Notes under the pieces: model-generated
Told to the model about the DNA's origin: nothing
The model's database searches: none
The model's input: the letters and a program-made list of their open reading frames with translations, nothing else
In this document: piece after piece, positions 1-7,012 of the stretch
How positions within the stretch are numbered: position 1 is the stretch's first letter
How the letters are laid out: each line of letters opens with the position of its first letter
Source: JANPPS01 sp031428635
GTDB lineage: Bacteria > Pseudomonadota > Alphaproteobacteria > Acetobacterales > Acetobacteraceae
Length of the DNA stretch: 9,764 nucleotides
NCBI GenBank assembly: GCA_031428635.1
Contig: JANPPS010000064.1
Span: 1 to 9,764 of the forward strand
Direction of reading: 5' to 3'
Position numbers and translations under genes: made by a program

Positions 1-716
1 CCCGGCGTGCGCTCGACCGGGCCCGGGGACTGAACCAGGTGGGCGGCGGCGCTGCGAAGGACGTGGAAGGGGCTGGCAATGATGCGGCGCAGGCCCAAGC
101 CGAGGCCAACCGCGCTCAGGCCCGGCTCAAGGCGATCGGCGGCAGCGCAGGCGTTAGCGGCACGCGCACCCTCACCGTCTCCGCCCCCGCGTCAGGCGCA
201 GTCACCGCGTTATCGACCGCAGCTGGCGCCTATATCAACGACGCAACGCAGTCTATGATGACGATCAGCAATTTGGAGAGCGTCTGGGTTACAGCCAACG
301 TGTCGGAGACCGACATCAGCTTCGTCTCCAAGGATCAGAGCGTCGACGTTACCTTTACAGCTTATCCCAACGAAATCTTCCACGGCACGGTACTCTTTGT
401 GAACGATCTCATGGAGCCGGACACGCGCCGTACGAAGGTGCGAATTGGCTTCAACAACGCTGCCGGCCGGTTCAAGCCGAACATGTTCGCCTCAGTGATT
501 GTCCACGCGCCAAGCCGCCAGGCGATGTTTGTGCCCGACTCTGCGCTGCTGATGAACAACGACTCTACGACCGTCTTCGTCGAAACCGCGCCGTGGACGT
601 TTGTCCGGCGGGCCGTCCAGACCGGGTATGCAGCCGGGGGCGCAACCGTGATCGACGCCGGGCTGAAACCCGGTGAACGGATTGTCACGCGCGGCGGGGT
701 TCTGCTGAATGATTGA
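1..716 (+). CDS. RND efflux periplasmic adaptor (membrane fusion protein), 5'-truncated by window
   Basis: HlyD/CzcB-type adaptor that links an inner-membrane RND pump to an outer-membrane channel in the periplasm. The frame is open from base 3 to the left edge, so the true start lies outside; the GTG at 39 is internal. The visible part begins in an Ala/Gln/Arg-rich stretch (AAQAQAEANRAQARLKAIGG), typical of the end of the coiled-coil hairpin. A lipoyl/barrel-sandwich half follows (TVSAPASGAVTALSTAAGAY), then the beta-barrel domain (LESVWVTANVSETDISF through KPNMFASV), and a membrane-proximal domain ending in GLKPGERIVTRGGVLLND. The last codons overlap the pump gene by 8 bp (709-716), which indicates translational coupling. 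The family assignment is firm. The substrate cannot be read from this subunit alone; it is inferred from the pump. Confidence 0.93.
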   Translation, partial: RRALDRARGLNQVGGGAAKDVEGAGNDAAQAQAEANRAQARLKAIGGSAGVSGTRTLTVSAPASGAVTALSTAAGAYINDATQSMMTISNLESVWVTANVSETDISFVSKDQSVDVTFTAYPNEIFHGTVLFVNDLMEPDTRRTKVRIGFNNAAGRFKPNMFASVIVHAPSRQAMFVPDSALLMNNDSTTVFVETAPWTFVRRAVQTGYAAGGATVIDAGLKPGERIVTRGGVLLND

Positions 717-3700
717 CGGCCTGATCAGCTTCTGTGTCCAACGGCGCGTGTTGGTCGCGGCCCTGGCCATACTGCTTCTCGGCTATGGCTGGTACTCTTG
801 GAAAACGCTCGTGCTCGAGGCGTATCCAGAGCTGGGCGGCGTCGTGGTGGTCGTGACGACCCAGGTCCCGGGCCTGGCGGCGGAGGAGGTCGAGCAACAA
901 ATCACAACGCCGCTTGAACGCCAGCTCAGCGGGTCGCCGGGCCTGACGGATATGCGGTCGAGCAGCACGTTCGGCCTGTCTCTGATCACGCTCATTTTCG
1001 ACGACAAGGTCGACCTATATTTCGCGCGCCAGAGGGTGCTCGAACGCATTGCAGCTGCGAACCTGCCAGCGGTCTATCAGCCCAGCCTCGACCCGGTCAC
1101 CGGGCCTGCCGGGGAGGTTTACCGTTACACCTTGGAGTCCGACAGCAAGAACCTGATGGAGCTGTCTGAGATTCAGCGCTGGGTCGTCATAACGGCGCTG
1201 CAAACAGTGCCGGGCATTGCGGCCGTCAATAATTTCGGTGGCTTCACAAAACAGTTCCGGCTCAACCTCGACCCTGTTCAGCTGCAGCGCTTCGGCATTG
1301 CGATGAACGACGTCGTTACCGCCATCAACAACAACACCTCCAATGCCGGCGGGTCGCGCCTCTCCCGTGGCGAGCAGAGCTTCGTCGTCCGCGGCATCGG
1401 CCTGGTGCGTGATCTCGACGACCTTGGCAACATCGTCGTGACGAGCCGCAATGGGGTCCCGATCACGGTCAGCGACCTTGGTAGCCTCAGTTTCAGCCAT
1501 CAGGAACGGCAAGGCATCCTCGGAAAGGACAATAATCCGGACTCCATCGAGGGCATCGTACAGTCATTGCGGGGGGAGAACCCATCGCAGGTGTTAATAC
1601 GCGTTCACGCGAAGGTCGATGAGCTCAATGCGAAACTGGCCCTGCAGGATGTAAAGATTGTCCCATACGTTGATCGCGACGAACTGGTGCAGTCGACCGT
1701 GGAGAAGGTATCCCACACCGTGCTCGAGGGTGTCGGACTCGTCTTTATCGTGCTGATCCTGTTCCTGGGTAGCCCGCGTAGCGCGATGGTCGTTGCTGTC
1801 ACAGTGCCGATGGCGCTGGTTGCGGTGTTCGCGCTGATGAACGTCTTCCATATGCCGGCCAACCTGTTCTCGCTCGGCGCGATCGACTTTGGGATCATCG
1901 TCGACGGCGCTATCGTGGTCACCGAGACCCTGCTGCGCTGGCGTGAAGAACACCCGACCCGGCAGATGGAACCGGCAGATGTGCGGGTCGTGACCGGGCA
2001 GGTGGCGCGTCCCATCTTTTTCGCCACGCTGATCATCGCGACGGCCTACCTCCCGCTGCTGTCGTTCGAACATGCCGAGGCGAAGCTGTTCTCGCCCATG
2101 GCCTACACCGTTGCCTTTGCCCTATTCGGCGCGCTGGTGAGCACGCTGACGCTCGTGCCGGGCCTGGCGTTCTGGGCATTTCGGCGGCCACGTAAGCCGT
2201 TCCGCAACGTTCCGTTGGAACGGCTACAGCGCGGCTATCAGGCGGTGCTGCGTCGACTGCTGCAGACACCGGCAATCATCTACGTCGCCTCGCTCGCGAT
2301 CCTAGTAGCCGTCGGTCTGCTTGGATCGAGTATCGGACGAGAGTTCCTGCCTGACATCGACGAAGGCGCGCTCTGGATGCAGGTGCAGCTTCCGACCGGC
2401 TTGTCGCTCGATAAGGCGAGCGAGATGGCCGACGAGCTACGGCGCACCGTCAGTAGCTTCCCCGAAGTGAGCTATGTCGTGACGCAACTCGGGCGGAGTG
2501 ATGAGGGCACCGACCCGTGGACGCCGTCGCACATCGAGGCGCCGGTCGGCCTGAAGCCATACAGTACGTGGACGTCGGGCGAAACCAAAGGGCAGTTTGT
2601 GGACCGGCTACGGGCACGGCTGAAGCAGTTGCCAGGCTACAGCATTGGGATCAGCCAGCCGATCGCCGACAATGTAAACGACGAAGTTGGCGGCGCACAC
2701 AGCCCACTTGCGGTCCGCGTGTATGGCAACGACTTCGCTGAGCTCCGCCGGATCGCTGGCCATATCGTGGCGGTACTGCAAACTGTTCCGGGAACGGCGG
2801 AGGCCTCCATCTTTCAGGAACCGCCGATCCCGCAGTTGCTGATCAAGGTAGATCGAGCCGCGGCTGCCCGCTATGGCATCAACGTGCAGGACGTAATGAA
2901 TCTCATCCAGACCGGCATTGGCGGCGCGGCGGTCACGCAAGTGTACGTGGCCGATCGCCAATACAACGTGACGGTCCGGTTCCCAGAGGGAACCCGGCAT
3001 GACCCGGCCGCCATCGGCAACTTGGTGCTGACCGCGCTGGGCGGCGCGCAAATCCCGCTCTCGCAGCTTGCCGACATTCGGCTGGCGAGCGGTGAAAGCT
3101 CGATTGCGCACCAAAGAAGCGAGCGCAACCTGACGGTTCGGATCGACCTGCGAGACCGTGATCTGTCGTCTTATCTGGCGGAGGCGCAACAAAAGATCGG
3201 TGCCGAAGTCAAGTTCGATACGGCTAAGTACCATCTGGAATACGCCGGGCAATTCGAGAACCAGCGCCGGGCGCAGGAGCGGCTGGTCGTTATTCTTGGC
3301 GTCGTCATGGCCATTATGCTGGCACTGCTGTTTTTCGGGCTTGGCAATCTGCGCGATGCGTTGCTCACGCTTGGTATTGTGCCGCTGGCAACGCTGGGCG
3401 GCCTGGTCGCACTTCATCTTCGAGGTTACACGCTTAATGTCGCGACCGCGGTGGGCTTCATCGCGCTGTTCGGCGTGGCCGTGCAGAATGGCATCATCAT
3501 GGTTTCGAACCTTAACCGGGTGCGTGCCGAGGGACTGCCCCTATTCGATGCCGTGCTGGAGGGTGCGACCGAACGGTTTCGTCCGGTTCTGATGACGGCA
3601 ACTGTCGCCAGCCTCGGGATGCTACCGGCGGCGCTCGCCATTGGCGTCGGCAGCGACGTACAACGTGGCCTGGCGACGGTGGTGGTAGGCGGGCTTGCGA

Positions 3701-3810
3701 TTGCCACGCTGCTAACCTTGTTCGTTCTGCCCACAATGTACTTCGCGCTGGAACGCTTCGTAGAACGGCGGCGGCCGTCGGCTCGGCTGGCGCCCGGGGC
3801 AGCAGATTGA
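709..3810 (+). CDS. RND efflux pump, heavy-metal (CzcA/CusA-type) family
   Basis: Inner-membrane proton-driven RND permease of 1033 aa, close to the usual 1020-1060 aa. TM1 lies near residues 12-30 (VLVAALAILLLGYGWYSW), followed by the first porter domain with the family-typical PGLAAEEVEQQITTPLE and FARQRVLERI. TM helices 2-6 span about 335-490, the second periplasmic domain about 540-855, and TM8-12 about 860-1015 (for example VGFIALFGVAVQNGIIMVSN). TM4 carries DFGIIVDGAIVVTE, with D393, D399 and E406 in the same spacing as the D402/D408/E415 proton-relay triad of CzcA. This favours divalent cation export over the Cu/Ag branch. The usual Glu-Asn after the motif is Glu-Thr here. The start ATG at 709 lies inside the end of the adaptor gene; the stop overlaps the outer-membrane factor start. 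The exact metal is not determinable, and a non-metal substrate remains possible. Confidence 0.95.
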   Translation: MIDGLISFCVQRRVLVAALAILLLGYGWYSWKTLVLEAYPELGGVVVVVTTQVPGLAAEEVEQQITTPLERQLSGSPGLTDMRSSSTFGLSLITLIFDDKVDLYFARQRVLERIAAANLPAVYQPSLDPVTGPAGEVYRYTLESDSKNLMELSEIQRWVVITALQTVPGIAAVNNFGGFTKQFRLNLDPVQLQRFGIAMNDVVTAINNNTSNAGGSRLSRGEQSFVVRGIGLVRDLDDLGNIVVTSRNGVPITVSDLGSLSFSHQERQGILGKDNNPDSIEGIVQSLRGENPSQVLIRVHAKVDELNAKLALQDVKIVPYVDRDELVQSTVEKVSHTVLEGVGLVFIVLILFLGSPRSAMVVAVTVPMALVAVFALMNVFHMPANLFSLGAIDFGIIVDGAIVVTETLLRWREEHPTRQMEPADVRVVTGQVARPIFFATLIIATAYLPLLSFEHAEAKLFSPMAYTVAFALFGALVSTLTLVPGLAFWAFRRPRKPFRNVPLERLQRGYQAVLRRLLQTPAIIYVASLAILVAVGLLGSSIGREFLPDIDEGALWMQVQLPTGLSLDKASEMADELRRTVSSFPEVSYVVTQLGRSDEGTDPWTPSHIEAPVGLKPYSTWTSGETKGQFVDRLRARLKQLPGYSIGISQPIADNVNDEVGGAHSPLAVRVYGNDFAELRRIAGHIVAVLQTVPGTAEASIFQEPPIPQLLIKVDRAAAARYGINVQDVMNLIQTGIGGAAVTQVYVADRQYNVTVRFPEGTRHDPAAIGNLVLTALGGAQIPLSQLADIRLASGESSIAHQRSERNLTVRIDLRDRDLSSYLAEAQQKIGAEVKFDTAKYHLEYAGQFENQRRAQERLVVILGVVMAIMLALLFFGLGNLRDALLTLGIVPLATLGGLVALHLRGYTLNVATAVGFIALFGVAVQNGIIMVSNLNRVRAEGLPLFDAVLEGATERFRPVLMTATVASLGMLPAALAIGVGSDVQRGLATVVVGGLAIATLLTLFVLPTMYFALERFVERRRPSARLAPGAAD

Positions 3811-5309
3811 TCTCACACGGGGGCGGGCAGCGCGGGATAGGGCAATGGGTCAGAGTCTTTTCCTTGACCGGTTTGCTCTATGGTTGCGCGGTAGGACCAG
3901 ACTTCGTCACGCCTGAGGCGCCCGGTGTGAGTGGTTACACGCGGGAGCCGCTCAAGAGCCCCATGGATACCGGTAAGGAACCGCAGCGCTTCGTATCGGG
4001 TCGCGACATTCCCGGGGATTGGTGGACGCTGTTTCGCTCCCCGGCTCTTAACGCGCTGGTCACCCGGGCGCTGCGCGCGAACCCCAGCCTGGACGCTGCA
4101 CAGGCATCGTTGCTTCTGGCCCAGGAAAACACCCGGGCACAGGACGGCGCGTTTTATCCAAACGTGCAGGGCAGTTTCCAGGCGCAGCGGTTTAAAGTTG
4201 CGACGGGGGCGCTTCAGTCGCCTTCATCCAAAGCACTCGCCAGCTTCAACCTCTATACCGCCCAATTGAGTGTTGGCTACGTACCGGACGTGTTCGGCCT
4301 GAACCGCCGTACCGTTGAGTCGCTAGACGCCATAGCAGAGAACCAGCGCTTTCAGTTGGAAGCGACCTACCTCACCCTCACCTCCAATCTGGCTGCGGCC
4401 GCAGTACAGGAAGCTTTGCTGCGGGCACAAATCGACGCGACGAAGCGCATTATCGACATCGAGCGGCAATCGGTTGACCTGCTGAACAAGCAGTTCGCAC
4501 TCGGTGCCGTTGCGCGGCAAGACGTGTTGACGCAACAGGCCGCGCTGGACGCCTCCGAGGCCATACTGCCGCCGTTCGAAAAGGCCCTGGCACAGCAGCG
4601 CAACCTGATCACCGCGCTCTGCGGGTCGTTACCGAGCGAGGAACCAGCGGAGACATTCGATCTCGCCTCGCTCCGCCTCCCAGAGGAGCTGCCAATCAGT
4701 CTGCCGTCCCGCCTGATCGAGCAGCGGCCAGACATTCGAGCCGCAGCCGAGACCTGGCGCTCGGCCAACGCGACCATCGGCGTGGCCGTCGCGAACCGGC
4801 TTCCGCAGTTCAACCTTAACGCGCTTATTGGTACCAGCCCTGGCAAGATTGCCGGCCTGTTCGGCCCCGGCGCGGGCTTCTTCGCGCTGGCTGGTGCGGT
4901 AGCCCAGCCGTTATTCGATGGGTTCACGCTACTGCACCGGGAGCGTGCCGCCGAGGCCGCGACGGCGCAGGCCGAGGCCCAGTATCGACAGACACTAATC
5001 ACGGCCTTTCAGAATGTTGCCGACACTTTGCGGGCATTGCAGATCGACGCCGATGCGCTTCGCAAGGCGCAGAATGCTGAACAGACAGCCCGAGCGAGCC
5101 TTGAGATCGCGCGGGCTAATTTGCGGCTCGGGCAGGTGAACAATCTAGTGCTGCTAACGGCGCAGCAAACCTATTTTCAGGCGCTGCTAAACCAGGTACA
5201 GGCGCAAGCCAATCGGCTGTCCGACACTGTCGCTTTGTTTCAATCTTTAGGTGGGGGTTGGTGGAACCGGAACGACGTTACTAATCCGGCAAGGCCAAGT
5301 CTATTATGA
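3807..5309 (+). CDS. NodT-family outer-membrane efflux lipoprotein (TolC-like channel)
   Basis: Outer-membrane factor of the tripartite exporter, 500 aa, normal length for the NodT/OprM family. The N-terminus has a short signal with lipobox LLYGC; C27 would be lipidated, followed by the family-typical AVGPDF. Two OEP repeats follow: one starts at DWWTLFRSPALNALV (about 70-85), and the second holds the hallmark RPDIR at residues 307-311 and AQPLFDGF near 370. The C-terminus has the common LGGGWW. Long Ala/Gln-rich helices correspond to the periplasmic barrel. The only start upstream of the signal sequence is TTG at 3807, whose last two bases lie in the pump's TGA stop (overlap 3807-3810). No ATG in frame precedes the lipobox, and the Shine-Dalgarno is weak, so translation probably depends on coupling to the pump gene. 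It completes the efflux operon. Confidence 0.93.
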   Translation: MISHGGGQRGIGQWVRVFSLTGLLYGCAVGPDFVTPEAPGVSGYTREPLKSPMDTGKEPQRFVSGRDIPGDWWTLFRSPALNALVTRALRANPSLDAAQASLLLAQENTRAQDGAFYPNVQGSFQAQRFKVATGALQSPSSKALASFNLYTAQLSVGYVPDVFGLNRRTVESLDAIAENQRFQLEATYLTLTSNLAAAAVQEALLRAQIDATKRIIDIERQSVDLLNKQFALGAVARQDVLTQQAALDASEAILPPFEKALAQQRNLITALCGSLPSEEPAETFDLASLRLPEELPISLPSRLIEQRPDIRAAAETWRSANATIGVAVANRLPQFNLNALIGTSPGKIAGLFGPGAGFFALAGAVAQPLFDGFTLLHRERAAEAATAQAEAQYRQTLITAFQNVADTLRALQIDADALRKAQNAEQTARASLEIARANLRLGQVNNLVLLTAQQTYFQALLNQVQAQANRLSDTVALFQSLGGGWWNRNDVTNPARPSLL

Positions 5310-5331
5310 ACGCTCTGAAGTTGTCTAAGCC

Positions 5332-5343
5332 CATTTCGAAATG
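5332..5343. other. 12-bp perfect palindrome after the efflux operon
   Basis: CATTTCGAAATG is a perfect palindrome 22 bp after the stop of the outer-membrane factor gene and 27 bp before the start of the next (broken) reading frame. It lacks the GC stem and T-run of an intrinsic terminator. It could be an operator or chance; no function is assigned. Confidence 0.2.
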
Positions 5344-5370
5344 AGCCGAGGTATCCTTTTGGGGGCGTAG

Positions 5371-5829
5371 ATGCATACATTCGTTACAGGAATACTCGCT
5401 GTGACGATGTTGTCCCTTGCCGCTTGCGGGGCGTCGTTGCCGCCTAAGGCACTGAGCGAGTTGTCTGGGTCGGTCGATGTGCCCACCATCGACGTGAACG
5501 GTTTTGTCAGCACGATGCCGAATATCATGGTAGCGCGTGGTGTGTTCGCATCACATGCTTCTTGCAGGTCGCTGCGAGCGGGGTCGAGTGGGCCATGCCG
5601 CCTCGCCTGGTCAATCACGCCGTAGACGTTCAAACCCCCGCATGCGTTTCTCGTCGTGCAACTGATCGAAGGTGGTGGGGTCGTCAAGACCGTTTCTTCG
5701 CACATTGCGCCACCGGGGCTTGGGCCCAACTCCGGGTTTATCCGTGCGGTGGCACGCCTTACCCATGAGCTCGAAAAGACGGACAGCCTGGCCGTTGACC
5801 CAGCTGCGCTACTCGTTGCCCAACCGTGA
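5371..5829 (+). pseudogene. Broken small secreted lipoprotein, unrecognised family
   Basis: The frame starts at ATG 5371, preceded by GGGGG at 5361-5365. It encodes a lipoprotein-type signal, MHTFVTGILAVTMLSLAACG, with lipobox LAAC and Cys at residue 19. The first frame stays protein-like to about VNGFVSTMPNIMVARGVFA, then degrades and stops at TAG 5623-5625. Between about 5555 and 5640 another + frame reads more plausibly (LQVAASGVEWAMPPRLVNHA). From about 5638 the original frame again reads coherently (HAFLVVQLIEGGGVVK, then a helical stretch ending DPAALLVAQP) to TGA 5827-5829. The simplest reading is one gene of roughly 150 codons with two nearly compensating frameshifts, the second next to the C5 run at 5635-5639. 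I do not recognise the family. A periplasmic or outer-membrane-anchored location is inferred only from the signal. It may formerly have been the fourth gene of the efflux cluster. Confidence 0.45.
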
Positions 5830-5895
5830 TGGAGGTGACGCCGGGCTCTGCTTGTTTGGCGCAGGCTTAAGCGGTCAATGGCGGCCTGAACAACA

Positions 5896-6306
5896 GTGGG
5901 TCCCATAACCGCAACAACCGCTTTGATTGAATTTATTGGCTTCGTTGTCCTGCTCCTCTGGGCATGTACATGGTCCAGAGCGGGGTCGTCCGCGCCTTCG
6001 GATCTGGTCAGCGCCGAGTGATCGGGCGGATGCTACGCAACCGAATCGCAGCAATCGGCGCCGGGGTTGCAGTGACCGCGCTGCTTCAAGGCGGCATGGC
6101 TACTGCCATGATGACCACCTCGCTTTTTGCATACGGCATGGTCGCGCTGTTGCTATCGTGTTGGGTGCCAATTTCGGAACTGCGCTGATCGTCGAGGCAC
6201 TGTCCTTCGACGTTTTTTGATTGCGCCTGCGCTGCTGATCTCGGGCTACGTGTCGTTCAGGCGCGGGCGGAAAAATGTGCTGCACGACCTTGCCAAGGTT
6301 GGGGTC
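5896..6306 (+). pseudogene. Na/Pi-cotransporter family fragment with three frameshifts
   Basis: Remnant of a Na+/phosphate symporter of the NptA/PF02690 type, an inner-membrane phosphate transporter normally several hundred residues long; only about 135 codons remain. From GTG 5896 frame 1 gives an N-terminal membrane segment, TALIEFIGFVVLLLW. Near 5957-5963 the frame changes (one base missing in the TGGG stretch) and continues as GMYMVQSGVVRAFGSGQRR and AGVAVTALLQGGMATAMMTT. The latter corresponds to the family's QSS-type motif, here with QGG in place of QSS. Near 6140-6150 the frame changes again to AIVLGANFGTALIVEALSFDV. At the T6 run 6213-6218 it changes a third time to LIAPALLISGYVSFRRGRK and HDLAKVG. 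All three changes are in the same direction, consistent with net deletions. The homology stops at a tRNA-Gly-like sequence. Family identification is from remembered conserved motifs; the order of the segments matches the family. Confidence 0.7.
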
Positions 6307-6330
6307 GAGGGTCCGAATCTCTCCGCCCGC
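6263..6330 (+). pseudogene. tRNA-Gly(GCC)-like sequence, 3' half conserved, no intact D-arm or CCA
   Basis: Bases 6285-6301 form a complete anticodon arm: stem CGACC/GGTTG with loop TTGCCAA, anticodon GCC. A 5-nt variable loop GGGTC (6302-6306) follows, then a T-arm with stem GAGGG/CTCTC (one G-U pair) and loop TCCGAAT (canonical TTCGAAT). Then comes CGCCCGC (6324-6330), which pairs perfectly over 7 bp with GCGGGCG at 6263-6269. From memory, 6287-6330 closely matches bacterial, especially alphaproteobacterial, tRNA-Gly(GCC). The 15 bases between acceptor and anticodon stem form no proper D-arm, and NCCA is absent (GGGC follows). It is therefore not a functional tRNA. The 5' half doubles as Na/Pi-transporter coding sequence (RRGRK...HDLAKVG). 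It looks like a recombination junction or att-type scar. Confidence 0.5.
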
Positions 6331-6903
6331 GGGCGATGGAGGCCCGCACAGCCGCTCGGAGCCCTGGGCTGAACACCGCCGCGCTCGCCGCATCCTCCAA
6401 CGCGTTGAAGCCGTGCATGCTGTTGCGCAGCAACCAACTCACCATCGTCACGGGGTTACCGGAAATGGGCGCGGGTGCCGCCTGAGTGGATGCCACAGCG
6501 GCAAGAAGCAGGATGGCGGCAGGGAAGGCCAGGCGAACGCGCAAAATCCCTTTTCGTGCTCGTGCAGGCAGAGGGTGCAAGGCGGCGACAATCGGGTGCA
6601 TGGCGGCTGCGGCGCGGGGTGCGGGCACGACTACTTCGACGGACGCGCCGGCGGCGATGAGCTAACAGGCTTACCATCCTGGCTGCCGCGCGGCGTTGCA
6701 TCAAGATCCGGCTGCCGGGCCGGGACCATGGCCTTGGCTGGCCCCTCATGCGCCGGCGCATGTTCAACGACAGCGGAGGCAGGCTGTGCCGTGACAGGCA
6801 CCGGCACTCCCGGTAAGTCGCGAGTGGCCCGCAGAGCATCCGCCGCCGTGCGAGCAGCCGCCGCCATGGACAATGCTGTTCCGTAAACATCGTTATAGCG
6901 CAA
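6331..6903 (-). pseudogene. Unrecognised protein remnant, frameshifted and cut at the tRNA-like junction
   Basis: Reading from a probable TTG near 6903 on the minus strand, the first frame gives LRYNDVYGTALSMAAAARTA, followed by an Ala/Pro-rich linker-like segment and a stop at 6631-6633. A second frame, continuing from about 6655 to the junction, gives VEVVVPAPRAAAAMHPIV, then a hydrophobic segment AFPAAILLLAAVASTQAAPA resembling a signal peptide or TM helix. After it comes NPVTMVSWLLRNSMHGFNAL and FSPGLRAAVRASIAR, after which the tRNA-like sequence begins. One frameshift around 6630-6650 would join the halves. These frames are more protein-like than the + strand alternatives, which are rich in Arg/Gly/Cys. 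I recognise no family, and the two halves could also be two different broken genes. Confidence 0.3.
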
Positions 6904-7012
6904 GCCAACACGAAAATCGAATACTCACAAAGGCCGACTGCCGTCCCAGCCCAGAGAAGGTTCGCGCTAAGTTCTTGCCGCTACTCTAGGTTTTTACATG
7001 AATTACAGCGGC
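6904..7012. other. Short spacer between two minus-strand remnants
   Basis: No reading frame, RNA gene, terminator hairpin or repeat could be supported in this 109-bp stretch. A possible upstream extension of the preceding minus-strand remnant (DFRVGLRYNDVYG) reaches only to a TGA near 6930. Confidence 0.4.

Noticed and set aside
2608..3417. Long minus-strand open frame (269 codons) inside the pump gene
   Set aside because: Gln/Arg/His-rich composition typical of an antisense shadow; the + strand frame is an unmistakable RND pump.
4367..5002. Minus-strand open frame (211 codons) inside the outer-membrane factor gene
   Set aside because: Ser/Ala/Arg-rich antisense shadow with no recognisable domain; the + strand protein carries clear NodT motifs.
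5325..5906. Minus-strand 193-codon frame opposite the broken lipoprotein
   Set aside because: Uninterrupted, but low-complexity Arg/Ser/Ala/Pro composition; the + strand segments give a proper lipoprotein signal and coherent helices.
6263..6330. Functional tRNA-Gly(GCC) gene
   Set aside because: Too short before the anticodon stem, no D-arm, altered T-loop (TCCGAAT) and no NCCA; half of it is coding-derived.
6275..6886. Plus-strand 203-codon frame starting at the tRNA-like sequence
   Set aside because: Begins with GSRVRISPPA, a known spurious translation of tRNA 3' ends, and continues Gly/Arg/Cys-rich; the minus strand reads better.
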